The notes beneath the pieces are model-generated. The model was given only the letters and a program-made list of their open reading frames with translations, was not told the DNA's origin and searched no databases. This document shows positions 9,025-40,298 of a stretch of DNA of 64,000 bases, piece by piece. How positions within the stretch are numbered: the stretch's first letter is position 1; every line of letters starts with the position of its first letter. Location of the stretch: NCBI GenBank assembly GCA_014526335.1, contig JACTAT010000092.1, positions 294,056 to 358,055 of the forward strand, read 5' to 3'. The translations under genes and the position numbers were made by a program. This DNA is from Chrysaora quinquecirrha (lineage: Eukaryota; Cnidaria; Scyphozoa; Semaeostomeae; Pelagiidae).

Positions 9025-12000
9025 ACCATCGCTACTTCTATCAGAGGCATGTGCTGTAAGGAAATTCTTCCGATGTCTAAGTTTCTTCTCTTTCTGCTTT
9101 TTCATTCTTTTTTCTGTAGAGTCCTTGTGTTTGAGTTTCGAATTATAATGAACAACAAAGGCATATTCAAGTAAAGCAGCAAAAACGAAGACGAGACACA
9201 CCAGAAGAAACCAGTCAATTACTTTCACGTAAGAAACCTAGAAATCAAAATGTCTGTTTTTATTTTCATCTTCAAGAACATTAAAGCACCCTAAGGTGCT
9301 AATTAACGATTCCCGGTTTCTTATTTGATTTTTCCATCCCTTACTAGACCATCCGCTTCAATTGTTTCCTAATGCTACCGAAAACCTTTTAAATCTCTCG
9401 TTCACTAAAGTCCTGCTTGCAATAGTTTCTCGTTCGTATGATCCCTTAAATGTCCCTTTATCTATTTAGCACTCGACAGTTATTTTGAAGCAGCACTGCA
9501 TTGCGTTGATTAAAGGCCAAAGGCGTTGATTTCATTTTGGCGACATGTATTTTAGGGGAGCGCTTAAGAGAGGGAGGCGTTTATTTCAAATCAACGGTTT
9601 TTACAAGACTATTAATTACGAACAGTCGAAAATTTGAATTACATGATGGTATTTGTGGAAAGGAAACTCAAGAAAGAAAGCCTAGAATCCTTGCTTTGGT
9701 GTCTTCTATGTTACTTGATTTGCCGGCTGGCTGCCATGAATTGTGGCCAGTGATCTTGTCTACTTTCCTTTCATGCTTGTTACTCATTTAGGCCGATTCG
9801 CGGGCTGATTACATAATTCTTAGCTTTCGCTGTTGGATTGAATTGCTGGACGCTCAAACACTCGGGGGGGGGGGTACTTCATTGTTCAAATGACTAGACG
9901 TGCCGCCCAGTTTTTCCAAACCCACCCATGTCTACCGACAAATTTTATCATTCATGGTACCCATATATAGAAAAAATAACGAAATTTTCTATCCATTTGT
10001 ACCAATATCTCAAATGTTTGAACCCAATTTAACGCCTGAGGCAACTCTAAATGCGGCGAAAAGGCATCTGCGCTGAAAACTAAAACGCACTTTTATCAGG
10101 CTTTTCAAAGCAATGCATGTCCAAAATTTTTTATATATTTTATTACCCATGTGTAGAGATTCTTTACGAAAATTCAACCCATATGTAGGGAAATTGTCGC
10201 TGAAAAAGTTACACATTTGGGGGGCACGTCTAGTATAACGAACAATGGAAGTACCCTCCCCCCGGGTTCAAACAACAATTCAATTAGTTCAATGTGAGCA
10301 AACGTTAGGGACCTGAAAAGTGGGTCTATTACTCTTATGCAGCGTATTTTTCCCTCTTATATTCTTTCTTGATTTTCATCCTGTTCCTTTAAGGATACGT
10401 AATTAACAGCTATTCTTTTGTACCTTAGGCAAAGATTGTCGAGCAGAACTACTGATTGTCGTCATGGTGAGGACTGTTGTTATTCCAAGAGAAACTCTAG
10501 CAGGTGCTGACTCAGCAGGTATCCAGAACGAGACCCATGATATGATGACCACAATGCATGATGGGATATATGTCTCGATGAGGAAAAATCCAACTCTTCT
10601 TTGGAATTCGAATGTCGCCAGTAGGTAAGCGTGGTTTCCTAAAGAATATTAATCAGATAATTTCAGAACTTTGAACCCTTGTCGCCATAAAGTCCGCGAT
10701 AGACTTTGTTCCAGAAATTGTTTTGGTCTGTTTCTGACATGAATAGCGTCAAACGAAAACGAAAAAAGCTTTTTAGTAAGACAAAATTTATCATGATTAA
10801 CGACAAATAGACTTTCTAGTAAGTATAAGCTACACCTACCCATTGCTCAAGCTAAAGTAAACAAAATTGGTAGCTTTGAGTTGCATTCCACTATAATGCT
10901 GTAAAGGGCGATTTGCAATAGTGCTATTTACTTGCAATTTGCTTGCAATTTTATTGAGAGGTGCCTTTCATCCAAGGATTTCATCGTGTAAAGGGTCTGT
11001 AAAGTGTCTTCAAATTTAGATCGTGAACTTGTCGGCTGGTCTGATGATCATGCATTTAAGAAAACACTTTCTGAAAGGGTGAAATGGTGCAGCACCAGTC
11101 GCTAGGATCTCGGTAACAGGCTTACTAATTGAGACCTCAACCCTCACTGTGTCGATACGACGCTACCGTGGCTTGGGCTTTAAACCTGACCTCGCTGAGC
11201 TTCTGACACCGCTCGACTAGGCCACGACGCTACAACACCTTCAAACTTGCGAACAAAATTGTAAGCCCTTACAGCAAACACAAGGGTTTATGTCTATTAC
11301 ATTTTCATCAACAAGATTGTACCGATCTCGTCTGGTAAAACATGTGCCCCCTACCCCGGTAGTGATGTAACAGAGTGGTAATAACCTAGACTTATTACAT
11401 TCGTCGTAGTCTACGCTCCTCCACACTACACCACACCGCTCCAACTAGGAAACAGCTGTATGTTTTTGTAGTTGTTAGAAGCTGTTTCCAAAAGAGTGGG
11501 AGGAAGGTAATAAGTCTAGTAATAATCTATCAACTGATCTTCCAAGGACTTAAGATTTTCAAGTCTTTTGTAACTTAATGTCTTTGTCAATGTCTTTACA
11601 CTGGGAAAAGCTTCACAAAAGTGGATGCCCTTACCAATAGAGTAACGATTATTTCCTTTACTCAGCGCCACTTCAGTAAGCTCAAATGAAGGAACATCGA
11701 AAACTTGAGTACGAATATCCGCGGCATAGCGAGACATGTTCTTTCCCCAAGAATATGTTATGTCGGTATCTTGGTACGCATCTAACAAAGATAAAATACA
11801 TACTAAGTTGCATTTTACAAGAAATTTCTTAGGCTATGAGAAACGTTCTTTACTCGAAAATGTAGGAAATTTAGGGATCAAATCGAAGATCTAATACTCA
11901 TCTCTTTCTTGATCAAGGGGGCTAAAATAGCTCCGCAACGCCCCCTTTCCAAAAATGTAATAAAACCAAAGAAACTTTCCATGGGGCCGAATCGAAGATC

Positions 12001-13069
12001 TAAAACTCAACTCTTCCTTGATCAAGAGGTCTAAAATAGCTACTCAAAGCCCCCTACCCAAACATTTTCTAAAACCAAAGCAACTTTCCATGGGATCGAA
12101 TCGAAGATCTAAATCTCAACTCTTTCTTGATTAAGGGAGCTAAAATAGCTCCGCAACGTCCCCTACCTAACAATGTTCTAAAACCAAAGACATTTTCCAT
12201 GGGATCGAATCGAAGATCTAAAGCTCAACTCTTTCTTGATCAAAGGGGCTAGAATGGCTCCGCTACGCCCCCTACCCAAAAATGTTCTAAGACCAACGCA
12301 ATTTTCCATGGGAGTTTTATGATCTTGCCGTTTACTTGATTACTTGATTGTTGTTGCAATAGCAATTAAATCAATAAAGTGCAGTACATGCATCTGACGC
12401 TAGTTAAAGCAGATTCTGCAAATTTGGCAGTGTCAACTTGACTCGCTCAGGCCCCATTAAAAATCGAAGTTTTTTATTTCTGTTAAGGTTTAATAGAAAA
12501 TATGGCAAATGAACTGATGGTAGATATGCATAGTGGGTTCTTGCGAGGGTTCTTGGGGAATCAACCCCATCGTCTCGGCATCGCCTATACAAGGGCAAAT
12601 GAATGCGATAAAAAATCAAAATGGCCTCTAAAATGCGATAGCATGCACCTATATGGTCAAACTTACAACTTTCCATGGTTAATTTGCATTTTTGTGTGTC
12701 ATGAGGAAAATATCGAAGGTCCATGATGCAGGATGCAACTACCGACAACCTTGAATGAAAATATTTAATTAGAAGCTTTCAGGTTGAGAAATAAATCTAG
12801 CTGCCATTTTTTGTGTAACTTCTGCCTCTAATAATGTAAGTCACTATTCTACCTTTGACTGTAAAAGACGTCTCCATTAGGACTAATTCTTAGAAGTACA
12901 TTTTCAGTAGTGATGTGATGAAGATAGGCCCTTTTTGATTTTACGAAATAAGTACTTGGTATCCATAACTCCTTTATAGATTCACTATTCAGAAACAGTG
13001 GCTTTGTGTAATTAAACTTTGATAGACGCAATCTTCTATCGTTCCAAAATTGACGTAGGTAGATTTCCA
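9025..13069 (-). CDS. Cys-loop receptor gene A, anion-channel type (GABA-A/glycine-like), partial
   Basis: Five exons are readable on the minus strand: 13069-12853, 12749-12667, 11781-11635, 10638-10424 and 9237-9025, all with AG/GT borders and matching phases. They encode in order: EIYLRQFWNDRRL and WIPSTYF (loops D/A); the Cys-loop SCIMDLRYFPHDTQKC on an 83-nt exon (the usual size of this exon in GABA-A genes); YQDTDITYSW; M1 GFFLIETYIPS; M2 with PARVSLGITTVLTMTT; and M3 from VSYVKVIDWF. The P-A-R motif before M2 is the selectivity filter of chloride-conducting members. The product would be a plasma-membrane ligand-gated anion channel subunit. Signal peptide, first strands and M4 were not found; a 500-N gap lies just upstream. 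A related receptor gene lies downstream in the same orientation, suggesting tandem duplication. Confidence 0.88.
9861..10267. mobile_element. MITE in receptor A intron (poly-G termini)
   Basis: Ends are inverted: left 'cggggggg..gtacttcattgttc...ctagacgtgcc', right 'ggcacgtctag...gaacaatggaagtacc..cccccggg'. TCAAACA flanks both sides (9854-9860 and 10268-10274). About 407 bp, non-coding. Confidence 0.65.
11076..11246 (-). mobile_element. tRNA-derived SINE family 1, copy 2
   Basis: Reverse-complement copy with 'ggtgaaatggtg', 'cagtcgctaggatctcggta' and 'acgctaccgtggcttggg'. The B box is decayed. It lies in an intron of receptor A. Confidence 0.7.
11385..11520. repeat. Dispersed repeat, inverted relative of 7548-7690
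   Basis: Shares 'gacttatta/taagtct', 'ctacgctcctccacactacaccac' and 'gaaacagct...gtttttgtagttgtt...gagtgggagg' with 7548-7690 in opposite orientation. Lies in an intron of receptor A. Confidence 0.5.
11875..12312. repeat. Tandem array of about 109-110 bp, four copies
   Basis: 'aatcgaagatct' recurs at 11880, 11990, 12099 and 12208. Each unit carries 'cttgatcaaggggctaaaatagctcc' and 'ccatggga'. Located in the intron between the Cys-loop exon and the next exon of receptor A. Confidence 0.85.
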
Positions 13070-13178
13070 CTGCAAATTCCTTGAAAGAAGAGAGTGAAGA
13101 TCAGTTCTCACCGAGGAGCATTCACTCAGCGAAAAAGCGAACGAGATTTCTATTAAAACAAAAGGACTTCCAAGGATT

Positions 13179-13678
13179 NNNNNNNNNNNNNNNNNNNNNN
13201 NNNNNNNNNNNNNNNNNNNNNNNNNNNNNNNNNNNNNNNNNNNNNNNNNNNNNNNNNNNNNNNNNNNNNNNNNNNNNNNNNNNNNNNNNNNNNNNNNNNN
13301 NNNNNNNNNNNNNNNNNNNNNNNNNNNNNNNNNNNNNNNNNNNNNNNNNNNNNNNNNNNNNNNNNNNNNNNNNNNNNNNNNNNNNNNNNNNNNNNNNNNN
13401 NNNNNNNNNNNNNNNNNNNNNNNNNNNNNNNNNNNNNNNNNNNNNNNNNNNNNNNNNNNNNNNNNNNNNNNNNNNNNNNNNNNNNNNNNNNNNNNNNNNN
13501 NNNNNNNNNNNNNNNNNNNNNNNNNNNNNNNNNNNNNNNNNNNNNNNNNNNNNNNNNNNNNNNNNNNNNNNNNNNNNNNNNNNNNNNNNNNNNNNNNNNN
13601 NNNNNNNNNNNNNNNNNNNNNNNNNNNNNNNNNNNNNNNNNNNNNNNNNNNNNNNNNNNNNNNNNNNNNNNNNNNNNN
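13179..13678. other. Assembly gap (500 N)
   Basis: Exactly 500 unknown bases, so the size is probably nominal. It lies just upstream of the first readable receptor A exon and may hide its N-terminal exons. ORFs spanning it are artefacts. Confidence 0.98.
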
Positions 13679-15395
13679 GCCCCTCATCCTCCCTTGCCCC
13701 CACAGATGAAAAAACCCCTTTCAAAACTGAGTTTCAATCCATAAACTCCGGTGATTCTCTAAGATGTGTGTGCCCCCCTGGTCTGGAAATCGATAACTTT
13801 TGATAGCCACACAAATGCCCAATTCCCCATTGCTCTTTTCCAACCTTTCAAAATGTTGGCTTCGTTTGGCAATCCGTGCTAACCAATGTTGGATCAACAC
13901 TTGCATATTAGGCAAGGCGCTCGCTTTAAGCGCGAAAAAATAAAGCAAAACAGCATTCTCATTCTTTAAGAAGCAAGCTCGTAACAAAGTAGCTAATAAT
14001 TTTTCGGCATAGAAATTACATAGAAAAGAACCCAAACAAGGAATTTTTGACAAATTTTAAGAAGACCGAGCCTCTTCAATCGTAACCACAATTCTGATAC
14101 GAAGTACGAACGTTGGCTGAAATGATGGATGGGTTTAGTTATCCCCTGCCCTAACAGCAGCCAAAAAGCAAAAAGAAATTCGGCAAAACGTTGTGTGTAT
14201 ATTTGGTGACGTTTGGCCAAAGCTGAATACAAACGCACGTACATTAAGGCCCATTATACGAGAGAGAACTTAGATGGGCTCTGGTCCGATCAGAGACAGT
14301 TTTGGCTCGAAAACGCCTTCCGTTTACATGGGATCCCTTGGATCCGTACCTTTTCCGGCTCTGTTAAGAGCCAGTTCTGGATCTGTTCAGCAGTAGAGCC
14401 AGCTCGTCTCTCGCTCTGTTTAGATCCCCTGTAAACGCTTTAGGTCGGATGCAAAGTGGTACGAAAACGAAACGTGACAACACTTCAAATGCATTGCAGC
14501 TCATCAGCTATTTAGAAAAAGACCCCTGCATAAACGTCTTAAGCGTTGCTTCCTGTTAATAAACTTCAGACTTAACAAGATTCGAGTTATCATTTTAAGG
14601 AAATTCGGAATTATCATATTTTCTTTGAGTTTCCCGGCATCTTGCTGGGCTAAATTCTGAGTACACTTATATGATTATAATTTTTCCTTCCAAACAAAAA
14701 TGAAGTCCGGCTAAAACATTAAAAATAAACAGAAATCAACGTTGTTTCTCAATCGCTTAATCAAACGGTAACGTGCCTAGAAACTTTGCGACGTGTGGTT
14801 AAAATCACTAGATGCTTTCCATGGTGGCGCGCTTTTCATTGGTTCATTCTGATTCTTCGCTCGGCGAATTCGCTCAAAATTAAACACGAGCCAACAGTCC
14901 AAATTCACTCAGCGAAGGCCGTTTTCAGTTCGCTAGTGAACGGGGAACAGCAACTTCGCTAGCGAGCAGTGAATGCAAACGAAGGGGTATATTATTTGCA
15001 TAGTATACTTGTATAGTTGGCTTTAATTAGCTTTTAGCTATTGATTAGTGCAGCCAACATAAAATAAATTGATTATATACACTATTATTATTATATATAC
15101 GATTTCAAATAGACGTGGAGGGCCTCTTCATATTAACTGTTAGATCATATTAACAATAGATCAATCTCATTGTCTGAAATCCTTACATCTCATTATATAA
15201 TAGAGGACTAGCCTTGCCCGTCTCTGACCACCACCTCGCAAGGACCATTGCCTCCCAAAGGCTTTGCCCAAAAGGACCTCCACCTCTAAGGAAATCCGCA
15301 TTAACCCTATTTCACATGTGGTATTATTGAGCTGATTTTGCATGGGGTGTAGTTTTCCGAAAAACTCCCCCCATGTGAAATAGGGTAAAAGTGGC
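13679..15395. other. No gene seen; degenerate repeats
   Basis: Holds M2-like 'ccaatgttggatcaacac' text (13850-14220) and a short repeat with 'gtttacatgggatccc...gatcccctgtaaacg' inverted ends (14326-14440). A palindromic pair 'accctatttcacatg...catgtgaaatagggt' at 15304-15387 flanks about 55 bases. The upstream exons of the Ras-like gene were not found here. Confidence 0.45.
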
Positions 15396-15399
15396 TATA

Positions 15400-16210
15400 T
15401 TTGCTCTCAATCTTAATCGTAATCTTAAACGTGAACTTAACCTTGGTCTTGGTATTACTCCTAGTCGTAGTCTTAATGTTAAACTTTAACTTAATCTAAA
15501 TCTCAATCTTAATCTGATGCTTGCTGTCAATATTAACTGTAATCTTAATCTTAATCTTTAAACCTTCATCTTAATCTTAATCTTAATCTAAATCTTAGCC
15601 TTAATCTTAATCGAAATGTTAATCTCAGTCTTCATCTCAATCTTAAACATGAACGTCACATTAATAATTGACTTGGTCTTAGAGTAAACTTAAACTCTTA
15701 GTCAATCTTAATCCAATCTTAATCTTAAATTCAAGTTTAACATAAACATAAACTTAAACAAAATGTCAGGTTGAAATGAAAAGAACATAAAAAAATTGAA
15801 ATTAAAAATGAAGTAAAATGTTACTCTTAATCTTAAAAACTTATGGTAGTCTTGATCTGCTGTAAGCTTAAACTTAAAATTGAAGTTTAAACTCATCCTC
15901 ATCTTACTCTTAATCATAATATAATGTTAATGTCAATCTTTATGTAAAACTTCAACTTGGTTTCAAACTCAAAGTTTACAAAGTTTATTTTATCCTAATC
16001 TTACTCTTAATCTTAATCTAAATGTTAATAAAAGATCAAACTGCAATTAAAATTCATCTTAATCTTACTCCAAATCTTAACTTATAATCACTCTCAATCT
16101 TTATGTCAAATCATAATCTTAATCTTAATCTGCAAGTGAAACTGAATTTTAAATTAAAATCAATCTTAATATTGAAGTAAAATGTAACGTACTCTTAATC
16201 TTATAATTGA
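15400..16210. repeat. Degenerate TTAATC/AATCTT hexamer array
   Basis: About 800 bases built from variants of aatctt with many point changes and short interruptions. The minus-strand ORF at 15708-15917 is a translation of the array. It ends about 150 bases before the Ras-like exon. Confidence 0.75.
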
Positions 16211-16358
16211 AAAATTTTCAAGGAATAATCGAGGCTCGGCAGAAATTAAGTTATTTTTTTAAAAAAGTGTACAGTTACAGTAGGATTATTTCATATTAAT
16301 AGGCTAAGAGCAACAAGGATATGGAAACAGTTATATCTTATTTTCGATTAATTTCTAG

Positions 16359-16826
16359 CAATCATCGACAAAAAACACAAGAGGAAAAATCGATTGGGCG
16401 GACGCCATTATTCTCGTATATTCAGTCACCAGCAAGCGAAGTTTCAATGAAGCCAAATCACTCAAACAATCAATAGAAAAAGGACAACAATCAAGAAGAA
16501 TACCTATTGTTTTAATGGCCAATAAGATCGATCTAAAACACATGCGAAATGTTTGGCGTGAGGAAGGCCAGTCCCTGGCTGCAAGATGGGGATGTGCGTA
16601 TTACGAATGCTCTGCTGCTGTATTTTCAAATGGTTATGAGACAATCTGCGCTGCCATTGTTGAACTATGTCAAGAAGTTCTCCGACAAAAAGCTTTGACG
16701 AGAGCGAATGGTCGCTTAGGAAGGAGGCGGGCCTCGTTATCACCTAGACCTTTCCGAGACGCAATTTTCAAAATGTTTGGAACAACGAAAGATGATATAC
16801 TGACGTGTAAAAACACAGACTTATGA
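16359..16826 (+). CDS. Ras-like small GTPase, terminal exon (RERG/RASL-type)
   Basis: After an acceptor (tttctag at 16352-16358) an open frame of 155 codons ends TGA at 16824-16826. The first residue, Q, would complete the G3 motif DTAG-Q across the intron. It then reads WADAIILVYSVT, the G4 motif NKID (ANKIDLKHMR), and the G5-like ECSA (YYECSAA), followed by a basic tail RRRASLSPRPF...IFKMFG and no CAAX box. This layout fits the RERG/RASL11-12 branch of Ras GTPases, which lack C-terminal lipidation. The P-loop and switch exons were not found; they may lie in the 13.2-kb gap or be lost. A GTP-binding signalling protein, partner unknown. Confidence 0.82.
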   Translation, partial: QSSTKNTRGKIDWADAIILVYSVTSKRSFNEAKSLKQSIEKGQQSRRIPIVLMANKIDLKHMRNVWREEGQSLAARWGCAYYECSAAVFSNGYETICAAIVELCQEVLRQKALTRANGRLGRRRASLSPRPFRDAIFKMFGTTKDDILTCKNTDL

Positions 16827-17269
16827 TTTAAATAGTTTTAGAGTTATGCTGTATTTACAATTATTCAACTCTGACTAGCCTCGGACCTACAGAGATGCCG
16901 TTCAGGGCCTAATTGGCAGGGGGCAAAAATGGAACCTTTAACATGGGGGCAGAAATGGAACATGAAACGATTTCGCAAATCTTGCAAGGGCAAAAAGACA
17001 ATAGCCCCTTTTGGTATTCCTTGTGCACTGGCGGGTTTAGCGGGTGTTACTGCACCTAAAGCGGTGGTGGCATGCAGGGCCATAGAGAGGAACAGCGAGA
17101 CCCGGGGTAATACAATCGTACCGGTTCTTTAGAAGGTTCAAGGTGGAAGCATTGAGAGAATTTTGATTTTTGCAGGCCCCTTCACATCTCGGGCTTCGGG
17201 CATTCTGACCCCGCCAGACTCCCCCTCGCGACAGTGCTGGCTGCTACAGGGAATTGCGAAATTTAGTAG
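16827..17269. other. Presumed 3' UTR and repeat sequence
   Basis: Follows the Ras-like stop codon. An ORF at 16929-17132 reads through 'tggggg cagaaatggaac' repeats and matches nothing I recognise. Confidence 0.35.
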
Positions 17270-17537
17270 TTTCGTAGTAGAAGAACAAAATAATAGACAT
17301 ACAGTTTGCAAAAACTTCAGAACAGAGCAGCACGGGATTGTAACCAGTAGCAGTTATGATACTTCCGTCAGTGCCTTGATAGAAAGTTCAAAGGAGTCCA
17401 CTGTAGCTGAAATGATTAATACTGAAACAGCTACCATGGTCTTTAAATCTATAAATGGCCTTGCTCCCGATTATCTGTCTGAACTTTTCACGAGGAAATC
17501 AACTCGCTGTTTTAAGAATCTGCGCAATACCAGTTAA
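17270..17537 (+). pseudogene. 3' end of a non-LTR retrotransposon ORF2 (LINE remnant)
   Basis: The frame ends ETATMVFKSINGLAPDYLSE, then LF.RKS...NLRNT. This is the characteristic C-terminal segment after the reverse transcriptase domain of many animal LINEs (pattern 'MVFKxxNGLAPxYL...NLRNT'). The upstream text 'cagaacagagcagcacgggattgta' encodes the usual QNRAAR segment in a shifted frame, so the copy is frameshifted and truncated. Confidence 0.7.
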
Positions 17538-17866
17538 TTAATTAAATATATTACGTTAGGCTTGTATGTCGCTATGTATGTGTTCAAAAAGTGTATTTTC
17601 AATAGTTTAAGATTGTAATTCATAATTCTTGGTATTTCTAGTATTAAATTTTACCCGACGATGGCCGATAATTTTTCATTACAGAAAAATAAGGTTCGTT
17701 TACCGAAAAAGCTCTTTTTAGTCCCCCGGGGGTTTATTTAATTTTGGAAATTTTTGAAGGGGGGAGAATTATTAGAGAGGGGGGCTTAATAAATTATTTT
17801 GCATATTTTGCTTTTTATTTGTCAAGACGAATGTTACAGAGATTGAAAAATGAACTACTGCAGCTA

Positions 17867-18437
17867 CAGTTGACATCTGCTATCTCGACTGCCCGGTATC
17901 TCGAACATTCGCTATCTCGAACGATTTTCCATTTCCTCTCGTCTTTGGTATAAGGGTTTGTATAGAAAAATCATCCGGTATCTCGAACCCCATTATCTCG
18001 AACATTCGCTGTCTCGAACCATTTTCGATTTCCCATGGAGGAAAACCTGCTCTTTATCTCGAACTTTGCCAAATTTTCTGCTGAACTGGATAAAAAGACA
18101 GGCTGAAAATATGTACAAGTTCGCCTAGCGGAGCGGGAATGCTGCCCATGTATACAGTAGATGGAGCTGTTCTCTTTCGAGATGTGCTGCATCGCCATTA
18201 TCTCAATTTTACCAATAGTAGAGATGAAAGCAAATGAGCTTTGACTCCTATGTGAAAAATACCAGACTTGTTTGATGAAATTTGGGATCAGTAACCCTGC
18301 ATGTTAATAGGAGTTCCTTTTCTGACTTAAAAACTATAATTTTTTATATTTATATGGGGCATCCGTTATTTCGAACATTCGCTATCTCGAACAAATTCCA
18401 GTTTCCCTTGAGAGTTCGAGATAGCGGATGTCAACTG
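17867..18437. mobile_element. pogo/Tigger-like MITE at TA
   Basis: Left end CAGTTGACATCTGCTATCTC and right end the inverse of CAGTTGACATCCGCTATCTC, flanked by TA on both sides (17865-17866, 18438-18439). Several internal 'tatctcgaac' blocks. 571 bp without a transposase. CAGTTGA... termini with TA duplications are typical of pogo/Tigger elements of the Tc1-mariner group. Confidence 0.75.
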
Positions 18438-20050
18438 TATATAAGAAAGTTTTAACCTTAGATCAGATGAAATTTGTAGTTAATTAGTAGTTTTAGTGGT
18501 TATAAAACTGCTAAAGTTAAGGTTTAAGTTTGGGATATCAAACACTTAATTTCATTTACTTTCGTACGTTTACTACCTAACAATTGAGTGGCCAAAATAT
18601 GAGGGGGGCGTTATAGAGAGGAGGGACTTATTTCAAATTTCCACTTGAAAAGGGGGGCTTCGTTATAGAGAAGGGGCTTAAAAGAGCTTTAACGGCATGC
18701 GAGTCTTTATTGTTTTGTAGATGGTTTTTCACAAGGCATATTTTTTGCCGTTGCAGGAATGCTAAAATGATATAAGAAGACCAAGTTTTGTCAAACAACT
18801 TTATTTTAATCACAAATCTCTTTTCCGTATCAACAACACACTCTACACTCCGAAATCAGCTAAAAAGTTTGTTTTAAAGTACAATAATTAGGGTAAATTA
18901 ATTTAACGAGCAAAACTCAGCGCAAAATAAAAAATTAACGTTGAACCTCCTAACAACAGACAGCTCCGTTGTAGAGAGGTGTCCACATGTATGGTTGTTG
19001 TCTCTCATGGAAAAAATGCTTGTCCGATGTTTGCAGGTGTTTATTGAATACAGGTGTCCGTTAATGGAGATTCCATTATAATCAAAATTCGACTATTGAA
19101 CGACTGCTAGGAAAATATTCAGACCGAAGGATGACGTAGACTCACGACACGAGTCTCTAGTTTACGCTACCCTTAATTTGATTTGTCACTCCAACAGAGC
19201 GTTTCACACTGAGCGATTGTAGAACAACAACAACAACATCGAACAAAGTTGTGGGACGTATGTAGTGAGTCTAAGGATGACGTACAAGAAGATGAGGCTC
19301 TAACATTTTCTAGCATTGATCGAGTGGTCTTTCAATAAAGGTTATACGGCTTCTACAGGCCGAAGAAGAACCAATTAGATTGCACTGTTGCCGATCCGAA
19401 GACCGGTATAGTCGAGCACACCATATAATAACCCTCCATTAACGTACATCTAAAGTACACAAAACTATAAAACAGAATCCTCAGAGAACAACCTACAGAT
19501 AATCTCGTCCAGAGGGTCGCTTAATTAAAAAAAACAAACCTCCATACAGCGGGCAACTCAATACAAAGGTCAATACAATAGTCCAACAGGGCTCTGTTAT
19601 ATGGAAGTTCAACCCCACGTAAAGGGTGCGTTTAAAAAATGTGGTGAAAATTTTCTCCTACTCAACCATAAACTTGTAACCAAAACCAAAGGAAATACAT
19701 ACTTGCAGCACTCGTGTAAAAAATCATGAATAAATAAAAAAGGGCCCCTGAAAATCAAGCAGCCTTGTGGTACCTCAATGAAGTAACCCAATAGACATAA
19801 TAATTAAAAAGTAGGCAAAATCAACATTATAAAGACTAAGTTTCTGGTATGAAATATTCCAATATGTAAGCAAGTCCATTCTAAGCATAATAATCTTTTC
19901 CTTTTTTAAATAAAAGTTTTATGTATTAAGATTACTCTTAAATTTAATCATATTAATTATTTTTATATTTAAGTTTTCACACAGCACGCCATAAGCTTCA
20001 TAAGCAATAAATCTTTACACTCAGCCAAAAATCTAAAACCAAACGTCACA
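18438..20050. other. No gene seen; repeats and 3' flank of malic enzyme
   Basis: Contains 'gggggcttcgttatagagaag' and 'gtagagaggtgtcc' repeat text (18600-19080) and a 'caacaacaacatcgaacaaagttgtgggac' block (19210-19270) also seen at 51540-51590. The last few hundred bases are probably the malic enzyme 3' UTR. Confidence 0.45.

Positions 20051-40298
<20,248 letters not shown>

Noticed and set aside
12989..13803. Long ORFs across 13179-13678
   Set aside because: They are open only because N codons contain no stops.
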